DNA from: Oribacterium sp. C9
GTDB taxonomy: Bacteria; Bacillota; Clostridia; Lachnospirales; Lachnospiraceae
DNA length: 64,000 nucleotides
Direction: 5' to 3'
Assembly: GCF_002007235.1 (NCBI RefSeq)
Contig: NZ_MUHW01000004.1
Location: 110,355 to 174,354, forward strand
Under the pieces are notes generated by a model, which was given only the letters and a program-made list of their open reading frames with translations, ran no database searches and was not told the origin of the DNA. Shown one piece after another: positions 41,930 to 49,783 of the stretch. The stretch's first letter is position 1. Each line of letters opens with the position of its first letter. The position numbers and the translations under genes were made by a program.

Positions 41930-42841
41930 ATGAAAAAGGGATTATCACTGAAAAGCAAAGTGATAGAAGGTCAGAATATATCCTATCGCATATTTGGCGA
42001 GGGAGATATTGATCTGGTTATTGAAATGGGACTTTGTGCAGTTGCCGGTGAGTGGTGGCATATTGCAGAGCAACTATCAAAACAATTTACCGTTCTTTTG
42101 TATGAGCGCGGCAGAAATATTTCCAAGGCTCGCTCGCCTAAAAATATAGCCGAAGAATTACATGCTTTGTTAATGAAATTATCGTGTAAAGGTAAGATCA
42201 CATTTTTGGCGCATTCACAGGGAGGTCTGTATGCGCAGCAATTTGCCAGAATCTATCCGGATATGGTTTATGGAATAGTGTTTGTTGATCCTTTATCTGC
42301 AAATGACAACACATATAAATCAGTATTTTTAACAGCGAAAGAACAGAAAAAGAGCGGCTTTAATAAATCGGAAAACTTTGTGAACATGAAAAAATTGGCT
42401 TCCTGCCATTTAGGACCTGTTATAAAACTGATCATGAGAAAAGCCCCCCCATTTTATTACTACGATCAATTTTCGCCGGAAGCAAAGAAATATATTTTAG
42501 ATGAATTAACAAAGGCAGAGCTACACGATGTGGCTTTAGAGGAATATCGCCTGGCGCATGAGGAAAAAGAAATCTGTCAATTAAAAGAAAAAGGGGATTT
42601 TCCAAAGATCCCCATCGTACTCATAACCCATGAAAGTGAATTTGAAATAAAAGAAATCATGGAATTCGGACAAATCACAAAGGAATTTGCAGTTAAAGTT
42701 GAAGATTTGTGGCAGTCGTTGATGCAGGAATATCTAACCTTTTCCGATCAGTCAATTCTACTGCGAGCCAATAATAGCGGACATTATATTCACCTGACGA
42801 ATTTTGAAGTGATTATGCAGGCATTGCAATGGATTTCATAG
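41930..42841 (+). CDS. Alpha/beta-hydrolase
   Basis: 303 residues from ATG 41930 (GGGAG upstream). Oxyanion region GLCAVAGEWWHIAEQL, nucleophile elbow in ITFLAHSQGGLYAQQFA (Ser in HSQGG), acid near HESEF, and His in NNSGHYIHLTNFEV complete a catalytic triad. Related to proline-iminopeptidase/epoxide-hydrolase-like esterases. A broken copy lies at 29474. Confidence 0.92.
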   Translation: MKKGLSLKSKVIEGQNISYRIFGEGDIDLVIEMGLCAVAGEWWHIAEQLSKQFTVLLYERGRNISKARSPKNIAEELHALLMKLSCKGKITFLAHSQGGLYAQQFARIYPDMVYGIVFVDPLSANDNTYKSVFLTAKEQKKSGFNKSENFVNMKKLASCHLGPVIKLIMRKAPPFYYYDQFSPEAKKYILDELTKAELHDVALEEYRLAHEEKEICQLKEKGDFPKIPIVLITHESEFEIKEIMEFGQITKEFAVKVEDLWQSLMQEYLTFSDQSILLRANNSGHYIHLTNFEVIMQALQWIS

Positions 42842-42904
42842 TATTTTGGGCATTTTGACAAAGGAATTGGGTATCCAAGCATAGAGGAAAGGATGTAGAC
42901 TGAT

Positions 42905-43594
42905 ATGGAAATAAACCTTGATAAAAATTATCGGATAGTAAATAAGGAAACCTACTACAGGAAGGGTGTGTTCCGCCATTTTACGGAGGATTGCAAGTGT
43001 TCGACGTCTATGACAGCGAGGGTTGATGTGACAGAGCTTGTTAAGTACTCGAAGGACAGTGGTACAAAGTTCTATATCAATTTTCTGTACATTTTATCCA
43101 AGGTATTGAATTCACGGGATGATTACAGGATGGGGTATCTCTGGCAGACTGAAGAACTGATCTGCTACGATGTGATCCATCCCGCGCAGTACATTTTTCA
43201 TGAGGATACGGAGACCTGCACGCCGGTATATACAAGCTATGATCCGGATTATGAGATTTTTTACAAGAATGCTTCTGAAGATATCGAGGCGGCGAAACAG
43301 ACAAGGGAGTATGGTCTTGATATGGAAAAGCATCCGAACTGGTTTGATGCTTCCTACATTTCTTGGCTTTCATATGATTCCCTGAATATAGAATTGCCGG
43401 ACGGGTTCCTCTACTTCCTGCCGATCATCAATTGGGGAAAATATCGTGAGGAGAACGGGAAACTTTTGATGCCGGTATCGGTTCGGATGAATCATGCGAT
43501 AGCGGATGGATATCTGGTTGCAAATGTATTCCGTCTGTTAGAAAAAGAGATGGTTGCGTTTTGCAATGGTAAAGAGAAGGGTGAGCAGGCATGA
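42905..43594 (+). CDS. Chloramphenicol-acetyltransferase family protein
   Basis: 229 residues, normal CAT length. RKGVFRHFTEDCKCSTSMTARVDVT (start region), FYINFLYILSKVLNSRDDYRMGY, WLSYDSLNIELPDGFLYFLPIINWGKY, and the active-site box VSVRMNHAIADGYLVANVFRLLEKE with catalytic His in HAIADG. Relatives include type A CATs and related xenobiotic acetyltransferases; the substrate is not certain. Stop overlaps the next start (four bases). Confidence 0.88.
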   Translation: MEINLDKNYRIVNKETYYRKGVFRHFTEDCKCSTSMTARVDVTELVKYSKDSGTKFYINFLYILSKVLNSRDDYRMGYLWQTEELICYDVIHPAQYIFHEDTETCTPVYTSYDPDYEIFYKNASEDIEAAKQTREYGLDMEKHPNWFDASYISWLSYDSLNIELPDGFLYFLPIINWGKYREENGKLLMPVSVRMNHAIADGYLVANVFRLLEKEMVAFCNGKEKGEQA

Positions 43595-43797
43595 GTAAGT
43601 ATGAACCTCTTTGGAAATGGATTCGTGATAATGGAACGGAAAGCTTCAAGCTTACATATGCTGAGATTGAAGAAATTGCAGGGGTCCCGATCGACCATTC
43701 TTTTCTTAAGTATAAGAAGGAACTTCTGGAATATGGCTTCTGCGTCGGAAAGATTTTCATGAAGGAAGAGACGGTCATGTTCCAAAGAGTTAAGTGA
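43591..43797 (+). CDS. Small DUF7662-like protein
   Basis: 68 residues. KYEPLWKWIRDNGTESFKLTYAEIEEIAGVPIDHSFLKYKKELLEYGFCVGKIFMKEETVMF matches a small winged-helix-like Firmicute family (consensus with PIDHSFL). Probably DNA- or protein-binding; function unknown. Overlaps both neighbours by a few bases, showing a tight operon with the CAT-like and phosphatidyltransferase genes. Confidence 0.7.
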   Translation: MSKYEPLWKWIRDNGTESFKLTYAEIEEIAGVPIDHSFLKYKKELLEYGFCVGKIFMKEETVMFQRVK

Positions 43798-44291
43798 TGG
43801 CAAATATAATAACAGGATTCAGGGGACTGATCAGTATTGCGCTGCTATTTTGTCCGGTGTTTTCGCCGGTATTCTATATACTATATTTGACTGGCGGCTT
43901 ATCAGATATGATAGACGGAACTATTGCCCGAAAAATGAATACTGTCACCGAGTTTGGAGCGAGATTTGACACTGCTGCGGATTTTGTATTCGTAGTAGTA
44001 TGCCTGATAAAGCTGCTCCCGGTGATAAGTATGCCGGCATGGTTGTGTATATGGATCGTAATGATTGCGCTTATAAAGATAATAAACATCATTTCGGGAC
44101 ACATTGTACAAAGAAAGTTGGTGGTGGTTCATTCAGTGATGAATAAGGTGACAGGGGTATTGCTTTTTATACTGCCTTTGACATTTCCCATAGTCCCGCT
44201 AAAGTATTTGGCGATTCCGGTATGCGCGGTTGCGACTTTTGCGGCAGTTCAGGAAGGGCACTTTATCAGGACAAATACGGACAGGAAATGA
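43797..44291 (+). CDS. CDP-alcohol phosphatidyltransferase
   Basis: 164 residues from ATG 43797, overlapping the previous TGA. The family motif D-G-x2-A-R-x8-G-x3-D-x3-D is complete in SDMIDGTIARKMN and FGARFDTAADFV. About five membrane helices follow. These enzymes make phospholipids such as phosphatidylglycerol phosphate from CDP-diacylglycerol. Out of context here; alcohol acceptor unknown. Confidence 0.9.
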   Translation: MANIITGFRGLISIALLFCPVFSPVFYILYLTGGLSDMIDGTIARKMNTVTEFGARFDTAADFVFVVVCLIKLLPVISMPAWLCIWIVMIALIKIINIISGHIVQRKLVVVHSVMNKVTGVLLFILPLTFPIVPLKYLAIPVCAVATFAAVQEGHFIRTNTDRK

Positions 44292-44349
44292 CAGGACGGT
44301 TTCTTTCTGAACATATATACTGATCTCATCAAGGGAGGAGGAGCAGGCG

Positions 44350-45243
44350 ATGGAGTTAATTACCAGCATTCGGAAAGCGATCGATTATATGGAGAAGCAT
44401 CTTACCGACAACATCAGTGCGCAGGATGTTGCCGATCAGGTGTATCTTTCACCATTCTTCTTTCAGAAAGGGTTTTCGCTGATAACAGGTTACGGTCTCG
44501 GAGAATATATCCGAAATCGGAGACTGCATAATGCGGCACTAGATCTGAAGGAGACAGAGGATAAGGTGATCGATATCGCACTCCGGTATTGTTATGAAAC
44601 TCAGGAGAGTTTTAGCAAGGCTTTCTCGCGTTTCCACGGCGTGACACCCACGCAGGCCCGTGAAGGAGCAGATGTAAAGACTTTTCTTCCCTTGTCTATC
44701 AAAGTACAGGTTCAAGGAGGTATCCAAATGGAATACAAGGTAACAACAATGTTTCAGTTAAAGGTGATCGGATTTCAGAAAGAGTTTGATTACGAAACCG
44801 CTTATCAGGATATCCCGAAGTTCTGGGATGAGATCTGCGAGAAATATGCCGCAAATGTTTATGCCGGGAATGAGCCGGCGAACCCTCAAGAGAAGGCGAT
44901 TATAGATCATTGTATCGGAGAATATGGAGTTTGTATCGATGATATCGGCGGAGGTAAGTTCCGATATCTGGTTGCTGGAAAGTACTCCGGCGGAGATGTT
45001 CCGGATGGCATGGTAGTCTATGAGTTCCCACGTGGTGATTGGGCGGTGTTTGACTGCATAGGTCCTATCCCTGAGTCACTGCAGAGCCTTAATACCCGCA
45101 TATTTAAGGAGTGGCTGCCGGGAAATCCTGACTATGAGCTCTGTGGAAACGGTAATGTCGAATGGTATGACTGCGTCAATGGGGAAAAGACCGACAAGGA
45201 TTATCACAGCGCGATCTGGATTCCTGTAAAAAAGAAGGCGTAA
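44350..45243 (+). CDS. AraC regulator with GyrI-like ligand domain
   Basis: 297 residues. Two-HTH AraC domain (AIDYMEKHLTDNISAQDVADQVYLSPFFFQKGFSLITGYGLGEYI; ALRYCYETQESFSKAFSRFHGVTPTQAR) followed by a GyrI-like effector domain (~125-295; MVVYEFPRGDWAVFDCIGPIP, WLPGNPDYELCG). The Rob/SoxS-GyrI type that senses amphipathic compounds. GGGAGGAGGAGC upstream. Confidence 0.92.
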   Translation: MELITSIRKAIDYMEKHLTDNISAQDVADQVYLSPFFFQKGFSLITGYGLGEYIRNRRLHNAALDLKETEDKVIDIALRYCYETQESFSKAFSRFHGVTPTQAREGADVKTFLPLSIKVQVQGGIQMEYKVTTMFQLKVIGFQKEFDYETAYQDIPKFWDEICEKYAANVYAGNEPANPQEKAIIDHCIGEYGVCIDDIGGGKFRYLVAGKYSGGDVPDGMVVYEFPRGDWAVFDCIGPIPESLQSLNTRIFKEWLPGNPDYELCGNGNVEWYDCVNGEKTDKDYHSAIWIPVKKKA

Positions 45244-45252
45244 GATTCAAAA

Positions 45253-45394
45253 CCTGTATCCCGGGAAACCGGGGTACAGGAAAAATATTTGGCTAACGCC
45301 AAATACGCTCCGCTTTGGATGCGCACTCGCGCGAATGGTAATTGTTGCATTCGCAACCGCGCTCGGCGCAAAAAAATCCGCAAGCGGATTTTTT
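45253..45394 (+). terminator. Cluster of three tetraloop hairpins after the AraC gene
   Basis: Hairpin 1: CCTGTATCCCGG (45253-45264), GAAA loop, CCGGGGTACAGG (45269-45280). Hairpin 2: ATTTGGC (45287-45293), TAAC, GCCAAAT (45298-45304). Hairpin 3: AAAAAATCCG (45371-45380), CAAG, CGGATTTTTT (45385-45394), an intrinsic terminator. Between 2 and 3 the sequence is unusually GC-rich (GCGCACTCGCGCG). The last hairpin is the actual terminator. Confidence 0.65.
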
Positions 45395-45459
45395 ATATAT
45401 AGAACATGACATACTGTTGTCCTGTTTGGCTTGATAAGATATGCGAAAAGGGTGGTCAA

Positions 45460-46446
45460 ATGAAGATAGACAGACTTATCGGAATATTATCTATACTTCT
45501 GCAGAAAGAGATGACAACGGCTCCGGAGCTGGCAGATCATTTTGAAGTGTCCAGGAGGACGATAAACAGGGATATCGAAGATCTTTGTAAAGCGGGTATA
45601 CCGATTCAGACATCTCAGGGAGCCGGAGGAGGCATAAGCATTATGAACGGATACCGGATGGACAGGACGCTTCTGACATCCCGGGATATGCAAATGATCC
45701 TTGCGGGACTGCGAAGTTTGGACAGTGTAAGTGGGAGCAGATACTACGGACAGCTGATGGAGAAGATACAGGCAGGTTCTTCTGAATTTGTAAACGGCAG
45801 GGATTCCATACTGATCGATCTGTCTTCATGGTACCGGGATACGCTTCCCCCAAAGATAGGTCTCATCCAGGACGCCATTGAACTGCGCAGGAGAATCTGC
45901 TTCGATTACTATTCGCCGGGAGGCGATACGAAAAGGGAGATCGAGCCATATTATCTGATCTTCAAATGGTCCAGCTGGTATGTATATGGGTTCTGCCTGT
46001 TAAGGGAAGACTTCCGGCTGTTCAAGCTGAACAGGATGGACAGTATCGTTCATGGTGAGGTGTTTGACAGAAGATCCGAGATTCCTTTGCCGGAGCTGTC
46101 AAATGAAAAGGTCTTTCCTGCAAAAGGAAGAGTCAAAGCAGTTTTTGATCCGTCCATGAAGTGGCAATTGGTTGAAGAGTACGGCGTGGGTTCATTTGAA
46201 GAGCAGCCGGATGGATCGCTTCTCTTTGAACATGAGTATGCGGATGATGAAGGCCTGATATCATGGATGCTTTCATGCAGGGATAAGGTGACTGTGATCG
46301 AGCCGGAATCTGTCAGGGACAAGTTGTATCAGATTGCCTGTGATATGGCGGAAAAATATGCAACAGCAGTGAGCGAAGCGGAGCCATGCGGAGCTTTTGA
46401 AAGGAGGGAAAAGAACCATGGGAAACAAAGCGTTGATGATAATTGA
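45460..46446 (+). CDS. YafY-type HTH/WYL transcriptional regulator
   Basis: 328 residues from ATG 45460 (GGGTGG upstream). HTH_11 (MKIDRLIGILSILLQKEMTTAPELADHFEVSRRTINRDIEDLCKAGIPI) and WYL domain (REIEPYYLIFKWSSWYVYGFCLLREDFRLFKLNRM; here the WYL box is WYVYGFC) and WCX-like end. WYL regulators bind nucleic-acid or small ligands. The reading frame extends 29 bases past the next gene's ATG; the overlap suggests the last ~15 residues are not original. Confidence 0.9.
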   Translation: MKIDRLIGILSILLQKEMTTAPELADHFEVSRRTINRDIEDLCKAGIPIQTSQGAGGGISIMNGYRMDRTLLTSRDMQMILAGLRSLDSVSGSRYYGQLMEKIQAGSSEFVNGRDSILIDLSSWYRDTLPPKIGLIQDAIELRRRICFDYYSPGGDTKREIEPYYLIFKWSSWYVYGFCLLREDFRLFKLNRMDSIVHGEVFDRRSEIPLPELSNEKVFPAKGRVKAVFDPSMKWQLVEEYGVGSFEEQPDGSLLFEHEYADDEGLISWMLSCRDKVTVIEPESVRDKLYQIACDMAEKYATAVSEAEPCGAFERREKNHGKQSVDDN

Positions 46447-47389
46447 CATTCAAAATGACATTACTAAGAACTACAAAAAGATCATTGATCGTATCAATCA
46501 GGCTATCGACTGGGCTGTGACAGAGAATATGCAGATCATCTATATCAAGCATAATAATCTGTCGCCGGGAACCAGAACCTTTAAGCCGGACACAAAAGGT
46601 GCTGAGCTGGTTCCTGAAATGAAGGTGGTATCCGATAATATCTTTGTGAAGACGAAGGCAAATGCGCTTACGAGCGAGGAATTTACAGAGTTCATTGAAA
46701 AGAATGGAATTAACGAGTTCTTTATTGCCGGTGCGGATGCCACAGGCTGCGTAAAGTCCACATGCTTCAATATGACAAAGGCAGGATATAGTGTTCACGT
46801 GATATCCGATTGTGTTACAAGCTATGATCTGAAAAAGCTGGATGAAATGTACGCCTACTATGCGAAAAAGGGCTGTGAGGTCAAAGAACTTAAGGATTAC
46901 ATGGAGGGCGCTGATCGTCCGGTGGACGATCGTTTAGCGCGGACCGGAACGAAGTGGAGACAGAGCATGAGATTAGATGGTTTTGGGTTACTTGTAGAAG
47001 ACATGGGGAAGATGATTCGCTTTTACAGGGATGTTCTCGGATTTGAGATCAAGGAAGAAGAGAATACTTCTAATGTTTATCTTATAAAGGATGGAACACT
47101 TTTTCTGCTTTACGGCAGGAAGGATTTTGAGAAGATGACAAGCCGGCGGTATGAGTATATAAAAGGGCTGAACGGTCATTTTGAAATGGCGCTGTATGTC
47201 GATACTTTTGAAGAGGTGGATGAGACGTACAAAAGGGCTGTGGAAAATGGCGCAATATCCGTGCTGGAACCAGAACTTGAACCTTGGGGACAGAGAACCT
47301 GCTATATTGCTGATCCGGAAGGCAACTTGATAGAGATCGGTTCCTGGAATAAACCTTACGAAGAGAAAGACCTGACGGAGGGGTGCTGA
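46418..47389 (+). CDS. Isochorismatase-like hydrolase fused to a VOC domain
   Basis: 323 residues from ATG 46418 (AGGAGGG upstream). Residues 1-165: isochorismatase/cysteine hydrolase (LMIIDIQNDI with Asp, Lys in FVKTKANAL, Cys in GADATGCVKSTCFNM). Residues ~185-320: glyoxalase/VOC fold (FGLLVEDMGKMIRFYRDVLGFEIKEE, FYRDVLGF; ADPEGNLIEIG). The joint (GADRPVDDRLARTGTKWRQS) is translated from a hairpin repeat, so the fusion was made by that repeat. ATG 46967, with GGAGA, could still start the VOC domain alone. Confidence 0.88.
   Translation: MGNKALMIIDIQNDITKNYKKIIDRINQAIDWAVTENMQIIYIKHNNLSPGTRTFKPDTKGAELVPEMKVVSDNIFVKTKANALTSEEFTEFIEKNGINEFFIAGADATGCVKSTCFNMTKAGYSVHVISDCVTSYDLKKLDEMYAYYAKKGCEVKELKDYMEGADRPVDDRLARTGTKWRQSMRLDGFGLLVEDMGKMIRFYRDVLGFEIKEEENTSNVYLIKDGTLFLLYGRKDFEKMTSRRYEYIKGLNGHFEMALYVDTFEEVDETYKRAVENGAISVLEPELEPWGQRTCYIADPEGNLIEIGSWNKPYEEKDLTEGC
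46906..46960 (+). repeat. Intercistronic hairpin repeat, copy 1
   Basis: Outer stem GCGCT/AGCGC (46908-46912, 46936-46940), inner stem GATCGTCC/GGACGATC (46913-46920, 46924-46931), three-base loop GGT, GTTT bulge, then GGACCGGAACGAAGTGGAGA. The final GGAGA is the ribosome-binding site for ATG 46967. This copy is also read through as part of the fused ORF. Confidence 0.85.
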
Positions 47390-47435
47390 TCGTCCGGTGG
47401 ACGATCGTTTAGCACCGACCGAAACGAAGTGGAGA
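47381..47435 (+). repeat. Intercistronic hairpin repeat, copy 2
   Basis: Outer stem GGTGCT/AGCACC, inner stem GATCGTCC/GGACGATC, then GACCGAAACGAAGTGGAGA. Relative to copy 1, the outer stem changes C-G to T-A on both sides (a compensatory change). It begins at the VOC stop codon and supplies GGAG for the GyrI-like start at 47444. Confidence 0.88.
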
Positions 47436-47443
47436 AAAAGGAT

Positions 47444-48097
47444 ATGGCGTTTGATTATAAGAAGGAATATAAAGAATTCTATATGCCGAAGGGCACGCCG
47501 TCTATCGTAGATGTTCCGAAAATGAATTATATCGCGGTTAGAGGCAGCGGGAATCCAAATGATGAAGATGGCGAATATAAACAGGCTATAGGTCTTTTGT
47601 ATGGAATCGCATTTACGATCAAGATGAGTAAAAAAGGTGATCATCAGATTGACGGATATTTTGATTATGTAGTTCCGCCATTGGAAGGTTTTTGGTGGCA
47701 GAATGGAGTAATCGGTATCGACTATGCTCATAAAGAAGATTTCAAGTGGATATCCGTCATCCGCCTGCCAGACTTTGTAACGAAAGATGATTTTGAGTGG
47801 GCTGTCAGGGAAGCTACGGTTAAGAAGAAACAGGATTTCTCAAAGGTGGAGTTCTTTACTTATGATGAAGGGTTGTGTGTGCAGTGCATGCATATCGGAT
47901 CGTATGATGATGAACCTGCTACAGTAGATGCAATGCACAGATTTATAGAAGAACAGGGTTATGTTCTGGATATCACTGACAAGAGACTGCACCATGAGAT
48001 TTATCTATCTGATGCGAGAAAAGTCCAGCCGGAGAAACTGAAGACAGTGATCCGACATCCGATCAGGGCGCTGGATGTCCGGGGGACATCCGCTTAG
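47444..48097 (+). CDS. GyrI-like small-molecule-binding protein
   Basis: 217 residues from ATG 47444, with GGAG supplied by repeat copy 2. KEYKEFYMPKGTPSIVDVPKMNYIAVRGSGNPN, FTIKMSKKGDHQIDGYFDYVVPPLEGFWW, QCMHIGSYDDEPATVDAMHRFIEEQGY and LHHEIYLSD match the YdhD/SbmC-like GyrI domain proteins (~200 residues). The natural end is probably IRHPI(R); the final ALDVRGTSA is translated from repeat copy 3. Likely a binding or sequestering protein for a xenobiotic. Confidence 0.88.
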   Translation: MAFDYKKEYKEFYMPKGTPSIVDVPKMNYIAVRGSGNPNDEDGEYKQAIGLLYGIAFTIKMSKKGDHQIDGYFDYVVPPLEGFWWQNGVIGIDYAHKEDFKWISVIRLPDFVTKDDFEWAVREATVKKKQDFSKVEFFTYDEGLCVQCMHIGSYDDEPATVDAMHRFIEEQGYVLDITDKRLHHEIYLSDARKVQPEKLKTVIRHPIRALDVRGTSA

Positions 48098-48117
48098 CAC
48101 GGACCGGAACGGAGAGA
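48066..48117 (+). repeat. Intercistronic hairpin repeat, copy 3
   Basis: Outer GCGCT/AGCAC, inner GGATGTCC/GGACATCC (48073-48080, 48084-48091), GGG loop, GCTT bulge, then GGACCGGAACGGAGAGA. The inner stem differs from copies 1 and 2 at several paired positions while staying fully complementary. Followed by GGAGGAG and the ATG of a deleted YoaP-like gene. Confidence 0.85.
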
Positions 48118-48133
48118 GTAGGAGGAGAGGGCT

Positions 48134-48267
48134 ATGGATTATATCAGGGTTACTAAGCGCAGAATGCACCGACGCCGATCACAACTTATTCGCTATTCTG
48201 TGATGGGAAGTATATCACGAATGAACAGATGAATGACAAGAAGTTTTTGAAGCTTGTGAACGAATAA
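48134..48267 (+). pseudogene. Internally deleted YoaP-like gene
   Basis: The first eight codons (MDYIRVTK) and the last ~35 codons (NAPTPITTYSLFCDGKYITNEQ, MNDKKFLKLVNE) match the intact 58463 gene, but about 600 bp between them are missing and the join is out of frame. Both ends, including GGAGGAG, are well preserved, so the deletion is recent. Repeat copy 3 lies upstream. Confidence 0.88.
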
Positions 48268-48347
48268 CTCTACTTTCCATAGGTTGTTATGAGGCTTCCG
48301 GTGCAATATCATTTGTTTATGAACATGATATTGAAGGAGGATCTGAG

Positions 48348-48572
48348 ATGAATCAATATATTACGGGCACGGCTATCAAGAAACTGCGGGAACAGAGAAA
48401 AATGACACAGCTTCAGTTGGCAGAGATTTTGGGAGTGAGTGAAAAGACCGTCTCAAAATGGGAATCGGGTCGCGGTTATCCAAGCCTCGATCCGCTTAAG
48501 GAGATATCGAAGTTCTTTTCTGTTTCAATCGATGATCTGATCTGCTCGGAAGAGATCATTTCTGCGGCGTAA
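48348..48572 (+). CDS. XRE-family regulator (short)
   Basis: 74 residues: TGTAIKKLREQRKMTQLQLAEILGVSEKTVSKWESGRGYPSLDPLKEISKFFSVSIDDLI. The HTH is complete, but most relatives carry a longer C-terminal region (membrane or ligand domain), so this may be 3'-truncated; the following sequence GAGAAGAAAGACAGC continues the usual tail in another frame. AAGGAGG upstream. Confidence 0.85.
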   Translation: MNQYITGTAIKKLREQRKMTQLQLAEILGVSEKTVSKWESGRGYPSLDPLKEISKFFSVSIDDLICSEEIISAA

Positions 48573-48662
48573 GATGAGAAGAAAGACAGCATTGATAAGT
48601 ACATAGCTCTGATCTGTAGTAGAAGCAGGGAGCTTCAAATAATATGAAGGAGGCTGACTACT

Positions 48663-48773
48663 ATTGACAGAAAAACACCTAAGAAAGTCGATCGGAAGCG
48701 TTTTGTCAGATACAAGGAAGGTGCAGAGATGTACTCCATGTGTCAATCCAAGTTCGAGGATAGGCTGTATTGA
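48663..48773 (+). pseudogene. Excisionase (DUF6462-like) remnant
   Basis: DRKRFVRYKEGAEMYSMCQSKFEDRLY mirrors KKFVRYEEGAKKYSMGLSKFQAL of the intact excisionase at 24781. AAGGAGG (48647-48653) is nine bases upstream, but the expected start reads ATT (48663-48665) instead of ATG, and the protein stops after 36 codons. It marks a former integrative element in this region. Confidence 0.75.
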
Positions 48774-48848
48774 CAAAGCATGATATAAGCATTAGTCTAT
48801 AGACAAAAGAATATACAGCTTTCACTCGTCACCGGATGAGTGATTTAT

Positions 48849-48917
48849 AAAGCATCTGGAACTTAATCGTAGGTACGGTGTTCACACACCATAAGATTAG
48901 GTTCTGGATGCTTTTTT
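48849..48917 (+). terminator. Long hairpin with T-run upstream of the 48939 gene
   Basis: AAAGCATCTGGAACTTAATC (48849-48868) pairs with GATTAGGTTCTGGATGCTTT (48895-48914) through ~20 bp with wobbles, with six T at 48912-48917. It ends 4 bp before the gene's Shine-Dalgarno, so it could also act as an attenuator. Confidence 0.65.
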
Positions 48918-48938
48918 GTTTAGGAGGTGAATGAAAAT

Positions 48939-49355
48939 ATGTTGGTAAAAGCATTTAATTCATTACAGAAAGAAGGGAAGGATATACGGCAAAAAGTATT
49001 TATGGAAGAACAGGGGTTCAAAAATGAATTTGATGATATTGATAAAACCGCAGTCCATATGATTGCCTTCGAAAATGATAAAGCTGTTGCTACAAGCCGT
49101 TTATATTATTCCGAATCCAGGAACTGCTATGTATTGGGAAGAATTGCGGTTCTTAAAGAGTTCAGAGGAAAGGATTACGGACGGGCTGTTGTCTGCGGTG
49201 GTGAAGAATATGTTAAGAGTCACGGCTTTGGCACAGTAGAATTGTCTGCCCAAATAAAGGCTAAGGATTTCTATAAGAAACTTGGTTACAAAGAACTTAA
49301 TGAAATAACAGATGATGAGGGATGTCCTCATGTATGGATGAGAAAGGAGCTGTAA
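48939..49355 (+). CDS. GNAT N-acetyltransferase (ElaA/YitI-like)
   Basis: 138 residues from ATG 48939 (AGGAGG at 48922). QKVFMEEQGFKNEFDDID is the conserved N-terminal box of the ElaA-like subfamily, with acetyl-CoA motif in RIAVLKEFRGKDYGRAVVCGGEEY and KDFYKKLGYKEL. The end HVWMRKEL is also typical. Three bases before the next gene, so an operon. Confidence 0.85.
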   Translation: MLVKAFNSLQKEGKDIRQKVFMEEQGFKNEFDDIDKTAVHMIAFENDKAVATSRLYYSESRNCYVLGRIAVLKEFRGKDYGRAVVCGGEEYVKSHGFGTVELSAQIKAKDFYKKLGYKELNEITDDEGCPHVWMRKEL

Positions 49356-49357
49356 AA

Positions 49358-49783
49358 ATGAAAATGGTCTATATGTTCCCATTGTTGATGGTCATTCTTT
49401 GCAATACCGGTTATCACCTGATAATGAAGAGCCTTCCGAACAATACAAACCCATTCTTAGGACTTGCTGCAACTTACGGAGCTGCTTTCATCGGAAGTAT
49501 TTTGATATTCCTTCTTACAAGACATACTATTTTTGCTCAGGATAATGGAAATGTATGTCCGATGAATTATTTGCTGGGGCTTGTCCTGATCGGAGTAGAA
49601 GGCGGTTACATACTCATGTATCAGGCCGGATGGCAGATAAGCAAGGCATCGGTCGTTTCAAGCATAGTCCTGACGGTCATCTTGTTTATATTGGGGTCAA
49701 CTATATTTAAAGAGATGATCACCATGGACAAAGCTGTCGGTATGATATTCTGCATCATTGGGATAATGTTCATGAACCGATGA
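49358..49783 (+). CDS. Small EamA/DMT-like membrane protein
   Basis: 141 residues from ATG 49358 (AAAGGAGC upstream). Four or five hydrophobic helices (FPLLMVILCNTGYHLIM, YGAAFIGSILIFLL, YLLGLVLIGVEGGYILMYQAG, ASVVSSIVLTVILFILGSTIF, AVGMIFCIIGIMFM) with an EamA-type half-repeat. Resembles half-size transporters that act as dimers, as in SMR/EamA families. Substrate unknown. Confidence 0.78.
   Translation: MKMVYMFPLLMVILCNTGYHLIMKSLPNNTNPFLGLAATYGAAFIGSILIFLLTRHTIFAQDNGNVCPMNYLLGLVLIGVEGGYILMYQAGWQISKASVVSSIVLTVILFILGSTIFKEMITMDKAVGMIFCIIGIMFMNR

Noticed and set aside
46906..48117. Integron attC sites as the explanation for the repeated hairpins
   Set aside because: The copies lack clear RYYYAAC/GTTRRRY boxes and no integron integrase was seen in the window; cassette-like behaviour remains untested.
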